The notes below the pieces were generated by a model. It was not told where the DNA came from. It saw only the letters and a list, made by a program, of their open reading frames with translations, and did no database searches. This document shows, in pieces, positions 17,991 to 28,075 of a stretch of DNA of 64,000 bases. Origin of the DNA: Halobaculum litoreum (GTDB lineage Archaea > Halobacteriota > Halobacteria > Halobacteriales > Haloferacaceae); assembly GCF_030127125.1 (NCBI RefSeq), contig NZ_CP126157.1:62001-126000 (forward strand). The letters run 5' to 3'. Numbering within the stretch: the stretch's first letter is position 1; the number at the start of each line of letters is the position of its first letter. Position numbers and translations under genes: made by a program.

Positions 17991-20900
17991 ATGGAAGATG
18001 AGATACCAAAGTCACGACAGGCCGCAGCTGAACACCTAAACGAATTTAGAGAGCGCGAATCAGGAGTCAGCTTCGATCGGATGAAGCAGGAGTTAGCTGA
18101 CCAACCACAGTTGAAGCAAGACTTCGAGGTTCTTTTAGAACAGACAGAGCGGAGCCGGGCCCAAACGGTTGAACGGAATGAATATGTTTCGAGAGTTGTT
18201 CAAGAACTGCTCCAGAACGCCCACGATGTTGACGGGTGTGGTGCTGTCGTTTTCACACTCACTCCTGACAAGCTAGTCGTTGAGAATGACGGCCAGTTGA
18301 TGACTAAATCGAACGTGGACCGATTGTGTTCGTTTTCGCGGACGACGAAGGAAGATAGTGAATCGATCGGCCAGTTCGGAACTGGATTTAAATCCGTATT
18401 CAGCGTCACTGAGGAACCGAGAATCGATTCCGGATACTATCACTTCAGTTTTAACCGGAAGGAACCCACTGTACCCCGAATCGATTCTGAGCGGACCGCA
18501 ACTGAAGAGACCATTATCACTCTACCCTTCAGAACGAGCACGGGCGGCGCCCCTCGAGAGTCGATCAAGACACAGCTACTTCAAGATCTTTCGGAGTATC
18601 TGAAATATCTATGGGATTTGGAAATTGTTCAGGTGAATTTAGTTGACAATCAGGGGCAGACAGAGCAAATTGAATATCACCGCCGGAGTGACGGCCGACG
18701 ACAGTGTGTTGTGAAGCTACGTGGTGGCGAGTGTGTAGAAACAGACTGCCGGAAAGACTTCACGAGTTCTGTGACCACTACTGACGATGAAGAGAGAGAT
18801 CTCACTCTTTCGGTCGCTGTTGACTCTGCGGGTGCGCCACTCGAGACCTCGCGGATGTCTCGACTCTACACGTACTTTCCGACGCAGGATACCATTCCAG
18901 TTCCGTTCGACTTACACGGAGAGTTTGAACTGCCCGATGACAGACAGCACGTATTGCCAGATAATGATAAGAACTATCGACTAGTTAATGCCGTTACCAC
19001 TTGTCTCGGCAAGGCGCGAGATCACTTCTTTGAGGAGCGATCCAAGCCAGCAGAGTTTCTCTTCTTGCTTCCTCACGTGGACACGCCAAGCATCACATTG
19101 ACACCAGATGAACGAAAGAGTATCTCCGACCAAGTTAAGAGTGACACGTACAGCGTTTTCCAAGAGAGTGACTGTCTCGAGTGTACCGATGGTGAGTTTC
19201 GTGAGCCAGCAAGCGTGTTCGCCCTTGACCGTGGGTTCCAGGATCTCTTTTGTGACGCGGACTATGAACTGCTATTCGATGAGAGTCGGCATAAGCTCGC
19301 AGATGACTATCCGGAATCTGTCAGCTCTCGAGTTCGGAATATCCCCGATCTCCACAACGTTGGGATCGTCGAGTTGCTCACCGCCTGTCAAGAGAGAGAC
19401 TTTTTCAGCGAACAGTCGATGGAATGGGTTGTCGACTTCTGTGCGACTGCGATAGCGTATCGAGAGGCACAGAGTGGAACAACGAATGAGTTCGATACAG
19501 CCCTCGCTGCACTACCAGTGTTGTGGCTGTCAGACTCGAATTTACTCTCTCCAAATGAGGTCGCTGAGGACACGGTTTACTTCCCGCTTACAGAGTCGTG
19601 GGCCCTGCCTGGAACTGAGGATGTCCTCAGTGAACTCAACGTCCTTAATCGAACGTTCTGTGAACATATGAACACAGTTGGTGAAGACAGAGAGATAAAC
19701 CCGAGAAAGCTCTTTACTACTGTTTTCAATGTGAAAGAGCTGAGGCCGAAAACGCTGATTAAGCGTTTACTCCCTAATCTCAAAAAACGCCACTCGTCTT
19801 CTAAGAGCAGGCATCGTCGTGAAGTTCGGTTCCTCTATGAGTACTACCGTCGGAACAACGGTCTAGCGATACAGAAGGAGGATCTGGGAAAAATATGCCT
19901 CCAAACACAAACGGGAAAGTACAAACCGGCGAATTACTTATTGCTCACCGATAAATACCGAGAGGACCACACCTACCGCCTTGATCCGATCGCTGATGCG
20001 CTCTCAGGTGTCGACCAGGTCTCTCACACGTATGCTCAACTTACATCCGATGAGGATGCTAGTTCGTGGGGGGCATTCTTCAGCAAACTAGGGGTGCAAG
20101 AACGCATTCCTTTGAGTGAACAGAATCAGGGCTACAGGACTCGAGCGGATCTTAATGAGGCCATTACTGACACAAAAAGTACGTTGAACTGGGAGATGCC
20201 TACACATCTTCAAGTAGAGGCTATTGAAACTCATCTTCCTCGGGATGAAACAGTGAGGAAGAACGGCTATAACGGATTGAAAAATGAGTTCTCGTGGATG
20301 AAGAAAGGTGGCCAAGGTCAAGGATGCAAATATGGCCTTGTCGACGCCAAGATAGCTCAATGTACTCACAATGATCTCCAGGCGGCACTAACTCACGTAG
20401 ATAGTGTTCAGGTATGTGAACATTTTCTCAAGATGTTAGATTTCCATTGGGACGACTACTACTCTGAGTTTGCTTTTATCAAGGCTGCATGGGCGGTTGA
20501 TAAGAACCCACAAGACGTCGAATTGAATCAAACAACAACTCCCACTTCGTTTTTCAGAACACTTCAGACCGTAGCGTGGCTTCCATGTGAGGATAAGTCT
20601 CACCGCTGTCCGGATGAGGTATATGTCCAAACTTCAGAGACCGAGCACGCGGATGTACCGATTTTGACCGAACAGATACCAGAGGGACTTCGTGATTGCC
20701 TCGGGGTGCAGACTGAGATCGGCCCGGAGCGATCGGTTAACGTACTGAAGGATATAGTCTCGTCTTGGAAAGCCGGAGAAATCAAAAAAATTAACAAGTT
20801 TTGCGACCGGCTAGAATATGTCAAGAAACATCTTAATGCGCTATCTGAAGAAGAAGCCGAGGGGGTGCTAAGACAGCTCCGGACGCTCGATTACCCCATA

Positions 20901-22874
20901 CCGAACGAACCAGAGAAGGTACTTCCGATCGAGATGCTCGTCTGGCAAGGGACCGACTTCGATGGCCACTTACTCGCGGTTCAAGCAGCCTACGGGGCTC
21001 AGTTTGAGGAGCTCATGGTTGAAAAGTTGGGAGTGCCAGAATCCGCGACTATATCTCAAGCAGCCGACAGCTACAATGAAATCGTTGAAGCTGCTAATGG
21101 CGGGGAGAAATCTATGAGACGGGTTGAAACTGGATTTTTGAATCTCATAAATGTCTGTCTCGAGCATGAACCTGTCGATTCGCAAGAAAATCTACGAAAG
21201 ATGATCAACGGAGTTCCGACGCTAGACGGGTCAATCAGACCAGCAAAACAAGTATCCTACTACTGTACGGACAAGCTGGCAGTACGGCAGTCCCCTAAGA
21301 AAATTAAACAGCGGACCCTCGCTGTGTCTCCGCTCGATTTAGAGGATGCTACTATCACAGACGTCAGAAATTGTTACCAGAAGTATTTCGGGCTCACAGT
21401 ACTCTCCGCGGCGTGGACCAAGTCGGTGCATGACTACAAGCCCGCACAGAGTACAGCAGAACTGTCCGACTACTACGCTGAGATACTTGATCTGGTGTAC
21501 TCAGTGCTTGGTGAAAATATTGGATTCAATACACCACCGATAAAGAAGTTACAGCAGCTTGCGGAACGAACGCCACAGTGGGCAGAAACACTCCTATGTA
21601 AGCACCAACTCGATCGAAAAACTATCTCGGAGGTGGTAAAGTCGGACTGCGTAATTGAGACCGATGACGATCTTGAACCGATAGTAACACTCACCACGGA
21701 TGCGAAATCGTTTGACTCGATGGTGACGGAACTTATGAGGTGGCTCTCTATCGGTGTTAACACCCACTCAGAAGTGGTTGATGTAGTTGAAGGCGCCTTC
21801 GGGAAGCCGGAGCCACTCAGCGAACAGTATCTCAGGAAACGAGGCTACAATCTTCAGTCGGTCCTTGAGGGGGGTTCTGCTAAACCTAAGAACGATAGCG
21901 TAAATCAGCCAAGCCCGGACTCCATAAACGATGACGAAGCACAGCCGAGCCATAGCGATTCAAAAAAGAATCTCTTAGAACCTTCTGAAGAAGCAAACGC
22001 GAGAAATAGACAGAATGAGAATATCAACGACAGTGCGGGATATCACGCAGGACCTGTGGCTGATACTGATCTAGACGAGGGGGCAGACCCTGTAGAATGG
22101 GAACTACTCCGAGACGATGAGGAAACACAGATACCTAGCTCTAAGGCAGACGAGTTGGCAGAGGATGATGAAATAACCAACTTTGAATTTCCAGAGGATC
22201 GTCTGGCCATGAACTCAGAGCCTGAGTCCGATCAGAACGCGGATGATGGAATAGAGGACTTATCGGATTCCGATATTGGTGTGAATTTTGGCCGTGAGAC
22301 GTCTCAGGCACCGAAGACAAATGCTCCGCAGGGTGATGTGACTGACAGCGACAAGGTGGGAGAGGTCGCAGAAGCATACACCGTCTGGAAGCTCAGTCGA
22401 GTCGTGAAGTCTTATCTTGACTCGCATGGAAAAAACACTCAAGTCGAAACCCTCTCCACGGATCGGAAAAAGGAAAAAATCATTCTCCGTGGCACTATCA
22501 GGGATGTGGAACAGCAGGTCGAGATAACAAATGTAGGTACGGAGCGTCTCGGCTACGATATTCACATTTCGGGCGCTGTGCTGGGTACCGCAGGGATAAG
22601 TCTGTCAAAGCTTGATCCAGCCGAAGAATCAACCCTAGAGGTCAAAGGGACCAAGTCTACTGATGGAAGGCGATTCACACTGACGAAGCGTGAGTACGAC
22701 TATGCTGAGAATGCTGGTGATAAACACTATTTCGTTCGTCTCCACAGCGTCGACCCAGAGACAACAGGGGAGCCCAGTGCTTCAAGTGCTGTTGTCGATT
22801 GTCTGTGGCAGGGGCTTAGTTCACTCAAGCAGAGCGGGAGTATCACTTCCTCAACTTACGAAGTCAAGTACTGA
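17991..22874 (+). CDS. Large sacsin-like GHKL ATPase with C-terminal DUF3883-like domain
   Basis: A 1627-residue protein. Residues 60-140 form a GHKL (Hsp90/sacsin-type) ATP-binding site: N box ELLQNAHD (72-79), G1 box VENDGQ (97-102) and G2 box SIGQFGTGFKS (125-135). A long helical and beta middle section follows, then an acidic low-complexity linker (about 1290-1450). The C-terminal 170 residues resemble DUF3883, a PD-(D/E)XK-like module: Asp1523 in GYDIH, Glu1550 and Lys1552 in LEVKGT, then LTKREYDYAENAGD. ATPase-plus-nuclease giants of this type occur in prokaryotic defence islands. Function here is inferred, not shown. GC is far below that of the core genes and it stands alone, which supports recent acquisition. 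Confidence 0.8.
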   Translation: MEDEIPKSRQAAAEHLNEFRERESGVSFDRMKQELADQPQLKQDFEVLLEQTERSRAQTVERNEYVSRVVQELLQNAHDVDGCGAVVFTLTPDKLVVENDGQLMTKSNVDRLCSFSRTTKEDSESIGQFGTGFKSVFSVTEEPRIDSGYYHFSFNRKEPTVPRIDSERTATEETIITLPFRTSTGGAPRESIKTQLLQDLSEYLKYLWDLEIVQVNLVDNQGQTEQIEYHRRSDGRRQCVVKLRGGECVETDCRKDFTSSVTTTDDEERDLTLSVAVDSAGAPLETSRMSRLYTYFPTQDTIPVPFDLHGEFELPDDRQHVLPDNDKNYRLVNAVTTCLGKARDHFFEERSKPAEFLFLLPHVDTPSITLTPDERKSISDQVKSDTYSVFQESDCLECTDGEFREPASVFALDRGFQDLFCDADYELLFDESRHKLADDYPESVSSRVRNIPDLHNVGIVELLTACQERDFFSEQSMEWVVDFCATAIAYREAQSGTTNEFDTALAALPVLWLSDSNLLSPNEVAEDTVYFPLTESWALPGTEDVLSELNVLNRTFCEHMNTVGEDREINPRKLFTTVFNVKELRPKTLIKRLLPNLKKRHSSSKSRHRREVRFLYEYYRRNNGLAIQKEDLGKICLQTQTGKYKPANYLLLTDKYREDHTYRLDPIADALSGVDQVSHTYAQLTSDEDASSWGAFFSKLGVQERIPLSEQNQGYRTRADLNEAITDTKSTLNWEMPTHLQVEAIETHLPRDETVRKNGYNGLKNEFSWMKKGGQGQGCKYGLVDAKIAQCTHNDLQAALTHVDSVQVCEHFLKMLDFHWDDYYSEFAFIKAAWAVDKNPQDVELNQTTTPTSFFRTLQTVAWLPCEDKSHRCPDEVYVQTSETEHADVPILTEQIPEGLRDCLGVQTEIGPERSVNVLKDIVSSWKAGEIKKINKFCDRLEYVKKHLNALSEEEAEGVLRQLRTLDYPIPNEPEKVLPIEMLVWQGTDFDGHLLAVQAAYGAQFEELMVEKLGVPESATISQAADSYNEIVEAANGGEKSMRRVETGFLNLINVCLEHEPVDSQENLRKMINGVPTLDGSIRPAKQVSYYCTDKLAVRQSPKKIKQRTLAVSPLDLEDATITDVRNCYQKYFGLTVLSAAWTKSVHDYKPAQSTAELSDYYAEILDLVYSVLGENIGFNTPPIKKLQQLAERTPQWAETLLCKHQLDRKTISEVVKSDCVIETDDDLEPIVTLTTDAKSFDSMVTELMRWLSIGVNTHSEVVDVVEGAFGKPEPLSEQYLRKRGYNLQSVLEGGSAKPKNDSVNQPSPDSINDDEAQPSHSDSKKNLLEPSEEANARNRQNENINDSAGYHAGPVADTDLDEGADPVEWELLRDDEETQIPSSKADELAEDDEITNFEFPEDRLAMNSEPESDQNADDGIEDLSDSDIGVNFGRETSQAPKTNAPQGDVTDSDKVGEVAEAYTVWKLSRVVKSYLDSHGKNTQVETLSTDRKKEKIILRGTIRDVEQQVEITNVGTERLGYDIHISGAVLGTAGISLSKLDPAEESTLEVKGTKSTDGRRFTLTKREYDYAENAGDKHYFVRLHSVDPETTGEPSASSAVVDCLWQGLSSLKQSGSITSSTYEVKY

Positions 22875-23137
22875 CCGCCTGAGTTCATCTATCGGTAATT
22901 CCGAAACGTTGGTAAGTAGTAGGTTCCGGAAATGTAAACAGAAAATTCTCCACCTCGTCGCTTGCAAGCGAAAGTTCACATCGCAACTCGTGTGAGAGGA
23001 CGCCAAATATTAGAGACCCCTGAACTGTTGGCTGTATATACTAACACATAGGAAAAACCAGAAATGGGTATGAATTGCTCACTTCTCAAACTATTTCAAG
23101 CGGATAGTAATATACAACCCTAACTCCTATGAATGAA

Positions 23138-23686
23138 TTACATTTTGATATTTTTCACAAGCAGAACCTCGCTTACGCTTTCGGCGCTGACTCCACCTTC
23201 GACCATAATCTCCGGATGATCATACTCTGAGACAATCTCATCAAGCGACGAAAACTCGTCAAGGGCGACAAACGACTCTGCGTAGCCTTCGAGGGCTTCT
23301 TCATATGACTCGACAAGAGAATATCTATCAGCGACATCTGTGTGCGAGAAATGGATTATCTCTCCAAAGAGTCGGTACTCTCCTACAGCGACACTACCAG
23401 TGACCTCTTGCCCATCAACGACTCCGAGTCCCATCGGGGCAGACAACGCGTCGTAGTCATCTGTACCATAGAACGTCGTGTGTTCGATAGCCTGCGTAGG
23501 ATGGAAGAAACTGCACTCGGTTCGATCTAGAGGAATTGAAATTCCACGGTCCTCGGCGAACTCGATCAGGCTTTCTACTAATGGCTCGCGGTATGTTTCA
23601 ACTGACGGAACGACACCATCGGTCAGAATGGCCGGCAGTTTCGCGGCGGCGGTTGAATGGTACAGGGTCAGCTGGGAGCTATCCAT
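23138..23686 (-). CDS. Possible ADP-ribosyltransferase-like toxin
   Basis: A 182-residue protein. The N-terminus (LTLYHSTAAAKLPAILTDGV) has the pattern H-[GS]-T...IL..G seen in ADP-ribosyltransferase-fold toxins such as DarT or Tpt1-like families, and the end (PEIMVEGGVSAESVSEVLLV) resembles the closing strands of those domains. Catalytic residues cannot be assigned with confidence. It lies 30 bp downstream of a ribbon-helix-helix gene on the same strand, the usual arrangement of an antitoxin-toxin pair. A non-toxin role is possible. Confidence 0.45.
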   Translation of the reverse strand: MDSSQLTLYHSTAAAKLPAILTDGVVPSVETYREPLVESLIEFAEDRGISIPLDRTECSFFHPTQAIEHTTFYGTDDYDALSAPMGLGVVDGQEVTGSVAVGEYRLFGEIIHFSHTDVADRYSLVESYEEALEGYAESFVALDEFSSLDEIVSEYDHPEIMVEGGVSAESVSEVLLVKNIKM

Positions 23687-23716
23687 AACATCTGCGTCGA
23701 TGATCGCGAGCCTGTA

Positions 23717-24184
23717 CTACAGCACTGACCGTAACTCCTGGAGCGCGTCCATCGCCCTTGGATCGTCAATCGGGTCCTCCATTTCGAGTTTCGCAAACGG
23801 ACGCTTGATTTGTGCTGGGCCTGTGATGTCGAGTTCCTCGATCTGCAGATAGATCACACCGACACGAAGCGCCTCTCTCGCTGCTGGATGCTTCTTCGTC
23901 TCAAAGACTTCTGTGAGTTCCTCACCGACTTCAGTTGAAACTCGGGTTCCGAACGAGACTGTTTCACCGGCGAAGTTGACTCCCGCGAACGGACGGCTCA
24001 CCATTCCGAGTGGCCCCTCGAACTTCGGTTCTTGTCCGCTCTTTCTCATGCCGAGTCCGACGTAGATTAGCTTCTGTGCCGTGGTACTCATCTCGGAAGG
24101 TCCGTCTGTTCCTTCAAGTCGGCGTGCTAGCTCCGCGACCTGCTCCCTGAGCTCTTCCGGGACTCGAAGGTTGATAGGATCCAT
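23717..24184 (-). CDS. Ribbon-helix-helix protein, probable autoregulator or antitoxin
   Basis: A 155-residue protein. The first 25 residues (MDPINLRVPEELREQVAELA) match a ribbon-helix-helix DNA-binding N-terminus. The rest (to VLQELRSVL-like end) has no known domain to my eye and includes a segment (ARPFAGVNFAGETVSFGTRV type) that could bind the partner. The start codon lies at the edge of an intergenic region packed with TAACG-N3-CGTTA palindromes, likely its own operators. It is upstream of a possible ADP-ribosyltransferase-like gene and divergent from a two-gene Tat-type operon. Confidence 0.6.
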   Translation of the reverse strand: MDPINLRVPEELREQVAELARRLEGTDGPSEMSTTAQKLIYVGLGMRKSGQEPKFEGPLGMVSRPFAGVNFAGETVSFGTRVSTEVGEELTEVFETKKHPAAREALRVGVIYLQIEELDITGPAQIKRPFAKLEMEDPIDDPRAMDALQELRSVL

Positions 24185-24202
24185 TGGAGTGTTGATTCGC
24201 GT

Positions 24203-24293
24203 GTTATCGATAACGTATCGTTATGGCTTGAACCTATGGGTTCCGGATGGGAGGCGCACATAACAATACGTTATTGTTTCTAACGAGTCGTTA
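24203..24293. promoter_or_regulatory. Operator array in divergent promoter (TAACG-N3-CGTTA)
   Basis: Three 13-bp palindromes share one pattern: TAACGTATCGTTA (24211-24223), TAACAATACGTTA (24261-24273, one mismatch) and TAACGAGTCGTTA (24281-24293). Their starts are spaced 50 and 20 bp apart, whole multiples of a helical turn, so all would face the same side of DNA. A perfect 12-bp palindrome, GTTATCGATAAC (24203-24214), overlaps the first. The array separates the ribbon-helix-helix gene from the gene at 24312 and covers the probable TATA boxes of both, as expected for repression by a dimeric RHH protein. Confidence 0.65.
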
Positions 24294-24311
24294 TATCGTC
24301 GGCGAAGGTCA

Positions 24312-25007
24312 ATGACAGACAACAACCTCACGCGACGGACTCTTGTTCGGAGTGTCGGCAGTGCGGGGCTAGCTGGGACGCTGTGGCAGCAGAGAGAGCC
24401 AGCAGCGCAGGTCAACCTCGACGAACTCGTGATCGGAGATGATCTCGCACCACCCGAGTTCACTCGGTTGCCTACTCCAACTGATGCACCGCTCCTGAAG
24501 AAGCTACAGACCGAACTCCCGGCGTTTGTAAACGCTCCAATCGCACAGTCCGCGTACGCTCTGGGAGAGGACTTGGAAGAACCTCACTGGATGGTTGGTA
24601 CCATTGCTATCGATATCCAGCAGGAGTACAGTCGGAGCACGGTTGACTCCGCGGCGGCAGAATCGTACGACGATTTCATCAGCCAATATGAGTCCGAGAC
24701 TCCATCGCAGATCGTGTTCGACCAACATCAGGAATTCGTCGCAGCGAATTCGGAGTGGTCTGCTGTAATGAAGAAACGATCGGCGTTCGAACAGACCACG
24801 GTCCCGATCTTTGAGGACGTGTTGCTGCTTCAGTACTTTGAGGAGGTTCTCCTCGGAACTGTTGCATTTGCTCCGATCGGATTTGGGTCGACTGCTACTG
24901 ATATCGCTAGAGGCTACGCGAACTGGCAACGAGCGACACTACTAGGTCACTCTACTGAGCGGCCAGCGGTTATGGGTGGATTCACCGAGGGTGGTAGCGA
25001 TGAGTGA
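24312..25007 (+). CDS. Tat-type secreted or membrane-associated protein of unknown function
   Basis: A 231-residue protein starting MTDNNLTRRTLVRSVGSAGL, a twin-arginine-like motif with a short hydrophobic stretch. The body is acidic and helical, with no recognised domain. The last 8 bp overlap the next gene, so the two form an operon under the operator array at 24203-24293. If the ribbon-helix-helix protein binds there, this operon is co-regulated with the possible toxin pair. Confidence 0.55.
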   Translation: MTDNNLTRRTLVRSVGSAGLAGTLWQQREPAAQVNLDELVIGDDLAPPEFTRLPTPTDAPLLKKLQTELPAFVNAPIAQSAYALGEDLEEPHWMVGTIAIDIQQEYSRSTVDSAAAESYDDFISQYESETPSQIVFDQHQEFVAANSEWSAVMKKRSAFEQTTVPIFEDVLLLQYFEEVLLGTVAFAPIGFGSTATDIARGYANWQRATLLGHSTERPAVMGGFTEGGSDE

Positions 25008-25641
25008 ACAGCAGTCAGCCACCAGGGGACAGAAGGACGGGATCCTCTCTGATGAAGAACGAGAGGTTCTGAGTGGATCAAAAGGTGACAACTCTACTCG
25101 TGAAGCGCTCTGTGAGGTTCTCCGAGAGCGTCTGCGAACGGCGCTTATTGACCTTGAAGCCCTCTACATGTGGCTTCCAGACGATGATTTACAGGCCGTG
25201 TTCAACCCCTCAGAGAGGAGAGAAACGTCTGCTGTTCGAGCGGCCTCACAGGAGGCTCTTAGTCTGCTTTTCATTGGGATGGATATGAATGGAGACGTAA
25301 TCGAGGAGCGGATCACCGAGTCTCTAGCTTACGCTGGAATCAGCCAAGGTGAGCAGATCAGAGCACATCTTGAGTTAGTTCGCGAACCAGTCGCGGATGT
25401 TGATCATCAACTCCACCGTCTGGAAGACCCGGACCTCCCCGGTCCGTCACTACTCGAATTGGAATCCTTGTTGTACGACGATCAGGTATCCCCAGATAGA
25501 CTCGCTGAGGTCATGGACAACTCTGGCTGGGGTATCTCAGAATCAGACATTCGCGAAAGTCGAGTAGCGACCGCGTTTGAACGCATCCCTCAGTCAATCG
25601 TGACCGACGTGACCGTTCAAAGCCCAAAAGAGAACGATTAA
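25000..25641 (+). CDS. Acidic helical protein of unknown function
   Basis: A 213-residue soluble protein starting MSEQQSATRG. It is predicted helical, with heptad-like stretches around 40-140 and no signal peptide. It overlaps the upstream Tat-type gene by 8 bp, and the ATG at 25000 is preferred over the earlier in-frame start at 24976 for that reason. I do not recognise it. It probably works with the upstream product. Confidence 0.6.
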   Translation: MSEQQSATRGQKDGILSDEEREVLSGSKGDNSTREALCEVLRERLRTALIDLEALYMWLPDDDLQAVFNPSERRETSAVRAASQEALSLLFIGMDMNGDVIEERITESLAYAGISQGEQIRAHLELVREPVADVDHQLHRLEDPDLPGPSLLELESLLYDDQVSPDRLAEVMDNSGWGISESDIRESRVATAFERIPQSIVTDVTVQSPKEND

Positions 25642-25816
25642 TAAAACCAAACAGAGAACCGCTGGAAACCTGTTCTAACACATCTGGTAGGGGTGCATCT
25701 ACCGAACTATTCAATGGTCGGGAAAGACTACATCCAACTAGGACTTTGCCGACTCTCCGGGCGCATCGGCGCAGACAAATCAAGAACTACACCTTTTGAG
25801 GGGTGGGTTCGACTCG

Positions 25817-28075
25817 TTACTCCGTTTCAAGCTTGCTGACGACGGCCGTCTCAACAATAGCGCGCTTAGTGTCGAACGGGTACTCGTCGGACGTCGCAAC
25901 CGTCACGACCAACGAGGATAGCCGACCCAGCGGGACGGTCAGAGGCTCTCCACCACCGAGGACATTCACGAGTGCTTCTTGAGCGGCCTCGTTGACGTCC
26001 GCGAATCCTGCAGCGACAGCAGCGTCATTAAGCACGGGGGCGAAGTCGTCGGCAACTGCCACAGAAACCGGCGGTGCCGATTCGGTCGGCGCTGCGCCAG
26101 CGATGACCGACGCGAGGAACGCTTCGACGGCGTCGGCGACGAACGCGGCTGGCGTCGTGCTCGACTCGTCGTCTGTGAGGTTGCTACGGACGAGGGCGGC
26201 CGTCAACCCGTCGATAGTGACGTCCTCATCGGCTTCGATGGGACTACTCGCGGGCTCATCTTCCTCATGACCCACGGACGTGTCGGGGCCCGGTCCGTTG
26301 ACGGCGTCGCTCTCTTCTGTATCTGTGTAGCCCACGTCCTCACTCGACGCCGCGGGTTCGCCGTCCGTCTGTTGGTCGGGGCCGTCGACGTCTACCGTAG
26401 TTTTGTCGGCCTCGGCTTCGATGTCCTCCTCGTTGTCCGAACCGTCGAACAGCGCGCTCCGGGCGCGGTCGGTGACGAGATTTGTCGGGTCGGGGAGTTC
26501 CTCGTTGAACGCCGCGGGCTTCTCAGCGTTGAACTCGGGGGTCGCTGTCGTTTCGAACAGGCGGTGCTTGTCGTGGTCGATTGTGGATTCAGCGTCACTC
26601 ATGGGCTGGGTGTCGGCGTCAGTGATCGTGCTCGCGTCGGTGCATTCGTCCGTGGCGTTGGTGGCGGTGTCGTCGCAGTCGGCGGCTTCGACCCGCGCTC
26701 TGATGGCCGTAGCGTCGATGCCCTCGGTAGCCAGGTTAGGCAACGTCGCAGGGTTGATGTCGGGCAGCGGGAGGCTGTCGAACACATCGGTGACGGCTCC
26801 GAGGCGGAGTCCGCCCGCGGTGTCGCGTTCCCGGACAGAGGGCATCCAGTCGGGACGGACCCAGGTGCCGGATTCGTAGAGAGTGTAGGAATCCCCGTCG
26901 CCAGTGGCACGCACGCACGACGGGAGGTCGTTGAACCGACTCGTTCGGCCGCGCTGGTGTGTGATCACCGTCTGTGCCGGCTCGAGTGACTCGACGACCG
27001 TACGGAGATCGTCCTCCGTCGGGTGGTTCGAGAACGCGTACCCGGTGGTCGTACAGCCGCCGCGTGTCACCGGGTCTCCGCCACTCGAGACAAGTTGGAC
27101 GACCGTCGCCGCCGTGTCCTGTTCGAGCGCCCGGAACAGTCGGCCGCTGCTGTCCTCGTTCGGTACGCCCGGTCCGGCGATCGTCACGGTCCCGGGAGTC
27201 AGACAGCTGTGCGGGTCGTCGAACACGGGGACGCATTCGACATCTTCGTGCTCGAATCCGAGCGTCTCGTACAGCTTCGCCGCTTGGCCGACGAGGCGGA
27301 CGGGTACGTCGGTCCCGAGTTCACTGTTCACGGCGGCGATCAGGCGAGCGACGTGCACGCCGGTGAGCGCGCCACAGGTCACGAGACAGCGACCGCCCAC
27401 GAGCGCGCCTTCGACGGTGTCCGCGAGGGCGTCGGTGAGCGTCCCGCCGGCGTTGGGGTCGGTCGCCGCGGTGAGGAACAGACACTCGACGTCGACGGCC
27501 AACCCCGTGTCGAAGCCGGGGTAACCCGCGCAGTCGGTGAGCGTGAAGTCGCCGGTGACGACGACGTCGTGTGCCTCCTCAGCGTCGGTGAACCGGAACA
27601 AGAACCCCGCTGCACCCGGTGCGTGCCCGGCCGGTAGCGGGTGGAGTTGAACACCCGAACACACGTCCGTCCAGTCGTCGATCGCGACGACCGCCTCCTC
27701 GACCGCACCGGATCGCTGAATGCCGCGCTCTGTCGCTGCGACGGTTAGCACGTCGTCGATCATCGCCGCCGTGTCCGGCGAAGCGAACAGCGGAACGTCG
27801 CCGTCGAGCGCGCCCGACAACGCACGGTAGTGATCGAAGTGCGCGTGGGTCAGACAGACGCCCACCAGCCTGTCCTCGGGCCGGAGCAACTCCGAGGGGT
27901 CGACGTTCCGCCCTGCATCCACGAGCAGGCACGCGTCGCCGTCGCGACCAGGGTAGCCGAATCGCAGGAGGACCGACTCGTTACCCGCACCGGGATTGGC
28001 GTGCTGGTAGCCGAAGGAGACGGGGAAATCCCCAGACTCGACGGTCTCGTTCGAACTCGACGAGTCGGTGCTCAC
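25817..28075 (-). CDS. Metallo-beta-lactamase-fold hydrolase with beta-CASP-like region
   Basis: A 752-residue protein. Residues 20-400 form an MBL fold with the metal motif THAHFDH (His77, His79, Asp81, His82), a later His in AGHAPGA and Asp in VVTGDFTL, followed by a domain resembling the beta-CASP region of RNA/DNA-processing nucleases (VITHQRGRTSRF near residue 375 supplies a late His). The second half has a long acidic, disordered linker (about 470-640) and a C-terminal helical domain. The start overlaps the vWA gene by 4 bp. Nuclease activity is plausible, but simple hydrolase activity is not excluded. Confidence 0.75.
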   Translation of the reverse strand: MSTDSSSSNETVESGDFPVSFGYQHANPGAGNESVLLRFGYPGRDGDACLLVDAGRNVDPSELLRPEDRLVGVCLTHAHFDHYRALSGALDGDVPLFASPDTAAMIDDVLTVAATERGIQRSGAVEEAVVAIDDWTDVCSGVQLHPLPAGHAPGAAGFLFRFTDAEEAHDVVVTGDFTLTDCAGYPGFDTGLAVDVECLFLTAATDPNAGGTLTDALADTVEGALVGGRCLVTCGALTGVHVARLIAAVNSELGTDVPVRLVGQAAKLYETLGFEHEDVECVPVFDDPHSCLTPGTVTIAGPGVPNEDSSGRLFRALEQDTAATVVQLVSSGGDPVTRGGCTTTGYAFSNHPTEDDLRTVVESLEPAQTVITHQRGRTSRFNDLPSCVRATGDGDSYTLYESGTWVRPDWMPSVRERDTAGGLRLGAVTDVFDSLPLPDINPATLPNLATEGIDATAIRARVEAADCDDTATNATDECTDASTITDADTQPMSDAESTIDHDKHRLFETTATPEFNAEKPAAFNEELPDPTNLVTDRARSALFDGSDNEEDIEAEADKTTVDVDGPDQQTDGEPAASSEDVGYTDTEESDAVNGPGPDTSVGHEEDEPASSPIEADEDVTIDGLTAALVRSNLTDDESSTTPAAFVADAVEAFLASVIAGAAPTESAPPVSVAVADDFAPVLNDAAVAAGFADVNEAAQEALVNVLGGGEPLTVPLGRLSSLVVTVATSDEYPFDTKRAIVETAVVSKLETE

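Noticed and set aside
24203..24293. CRISPR-like array
   Set aside because: The repeats are only 13 bp, palindromic and few, at a promoter; they fit operators. No CRISPR array or cas gene was seen in the window.
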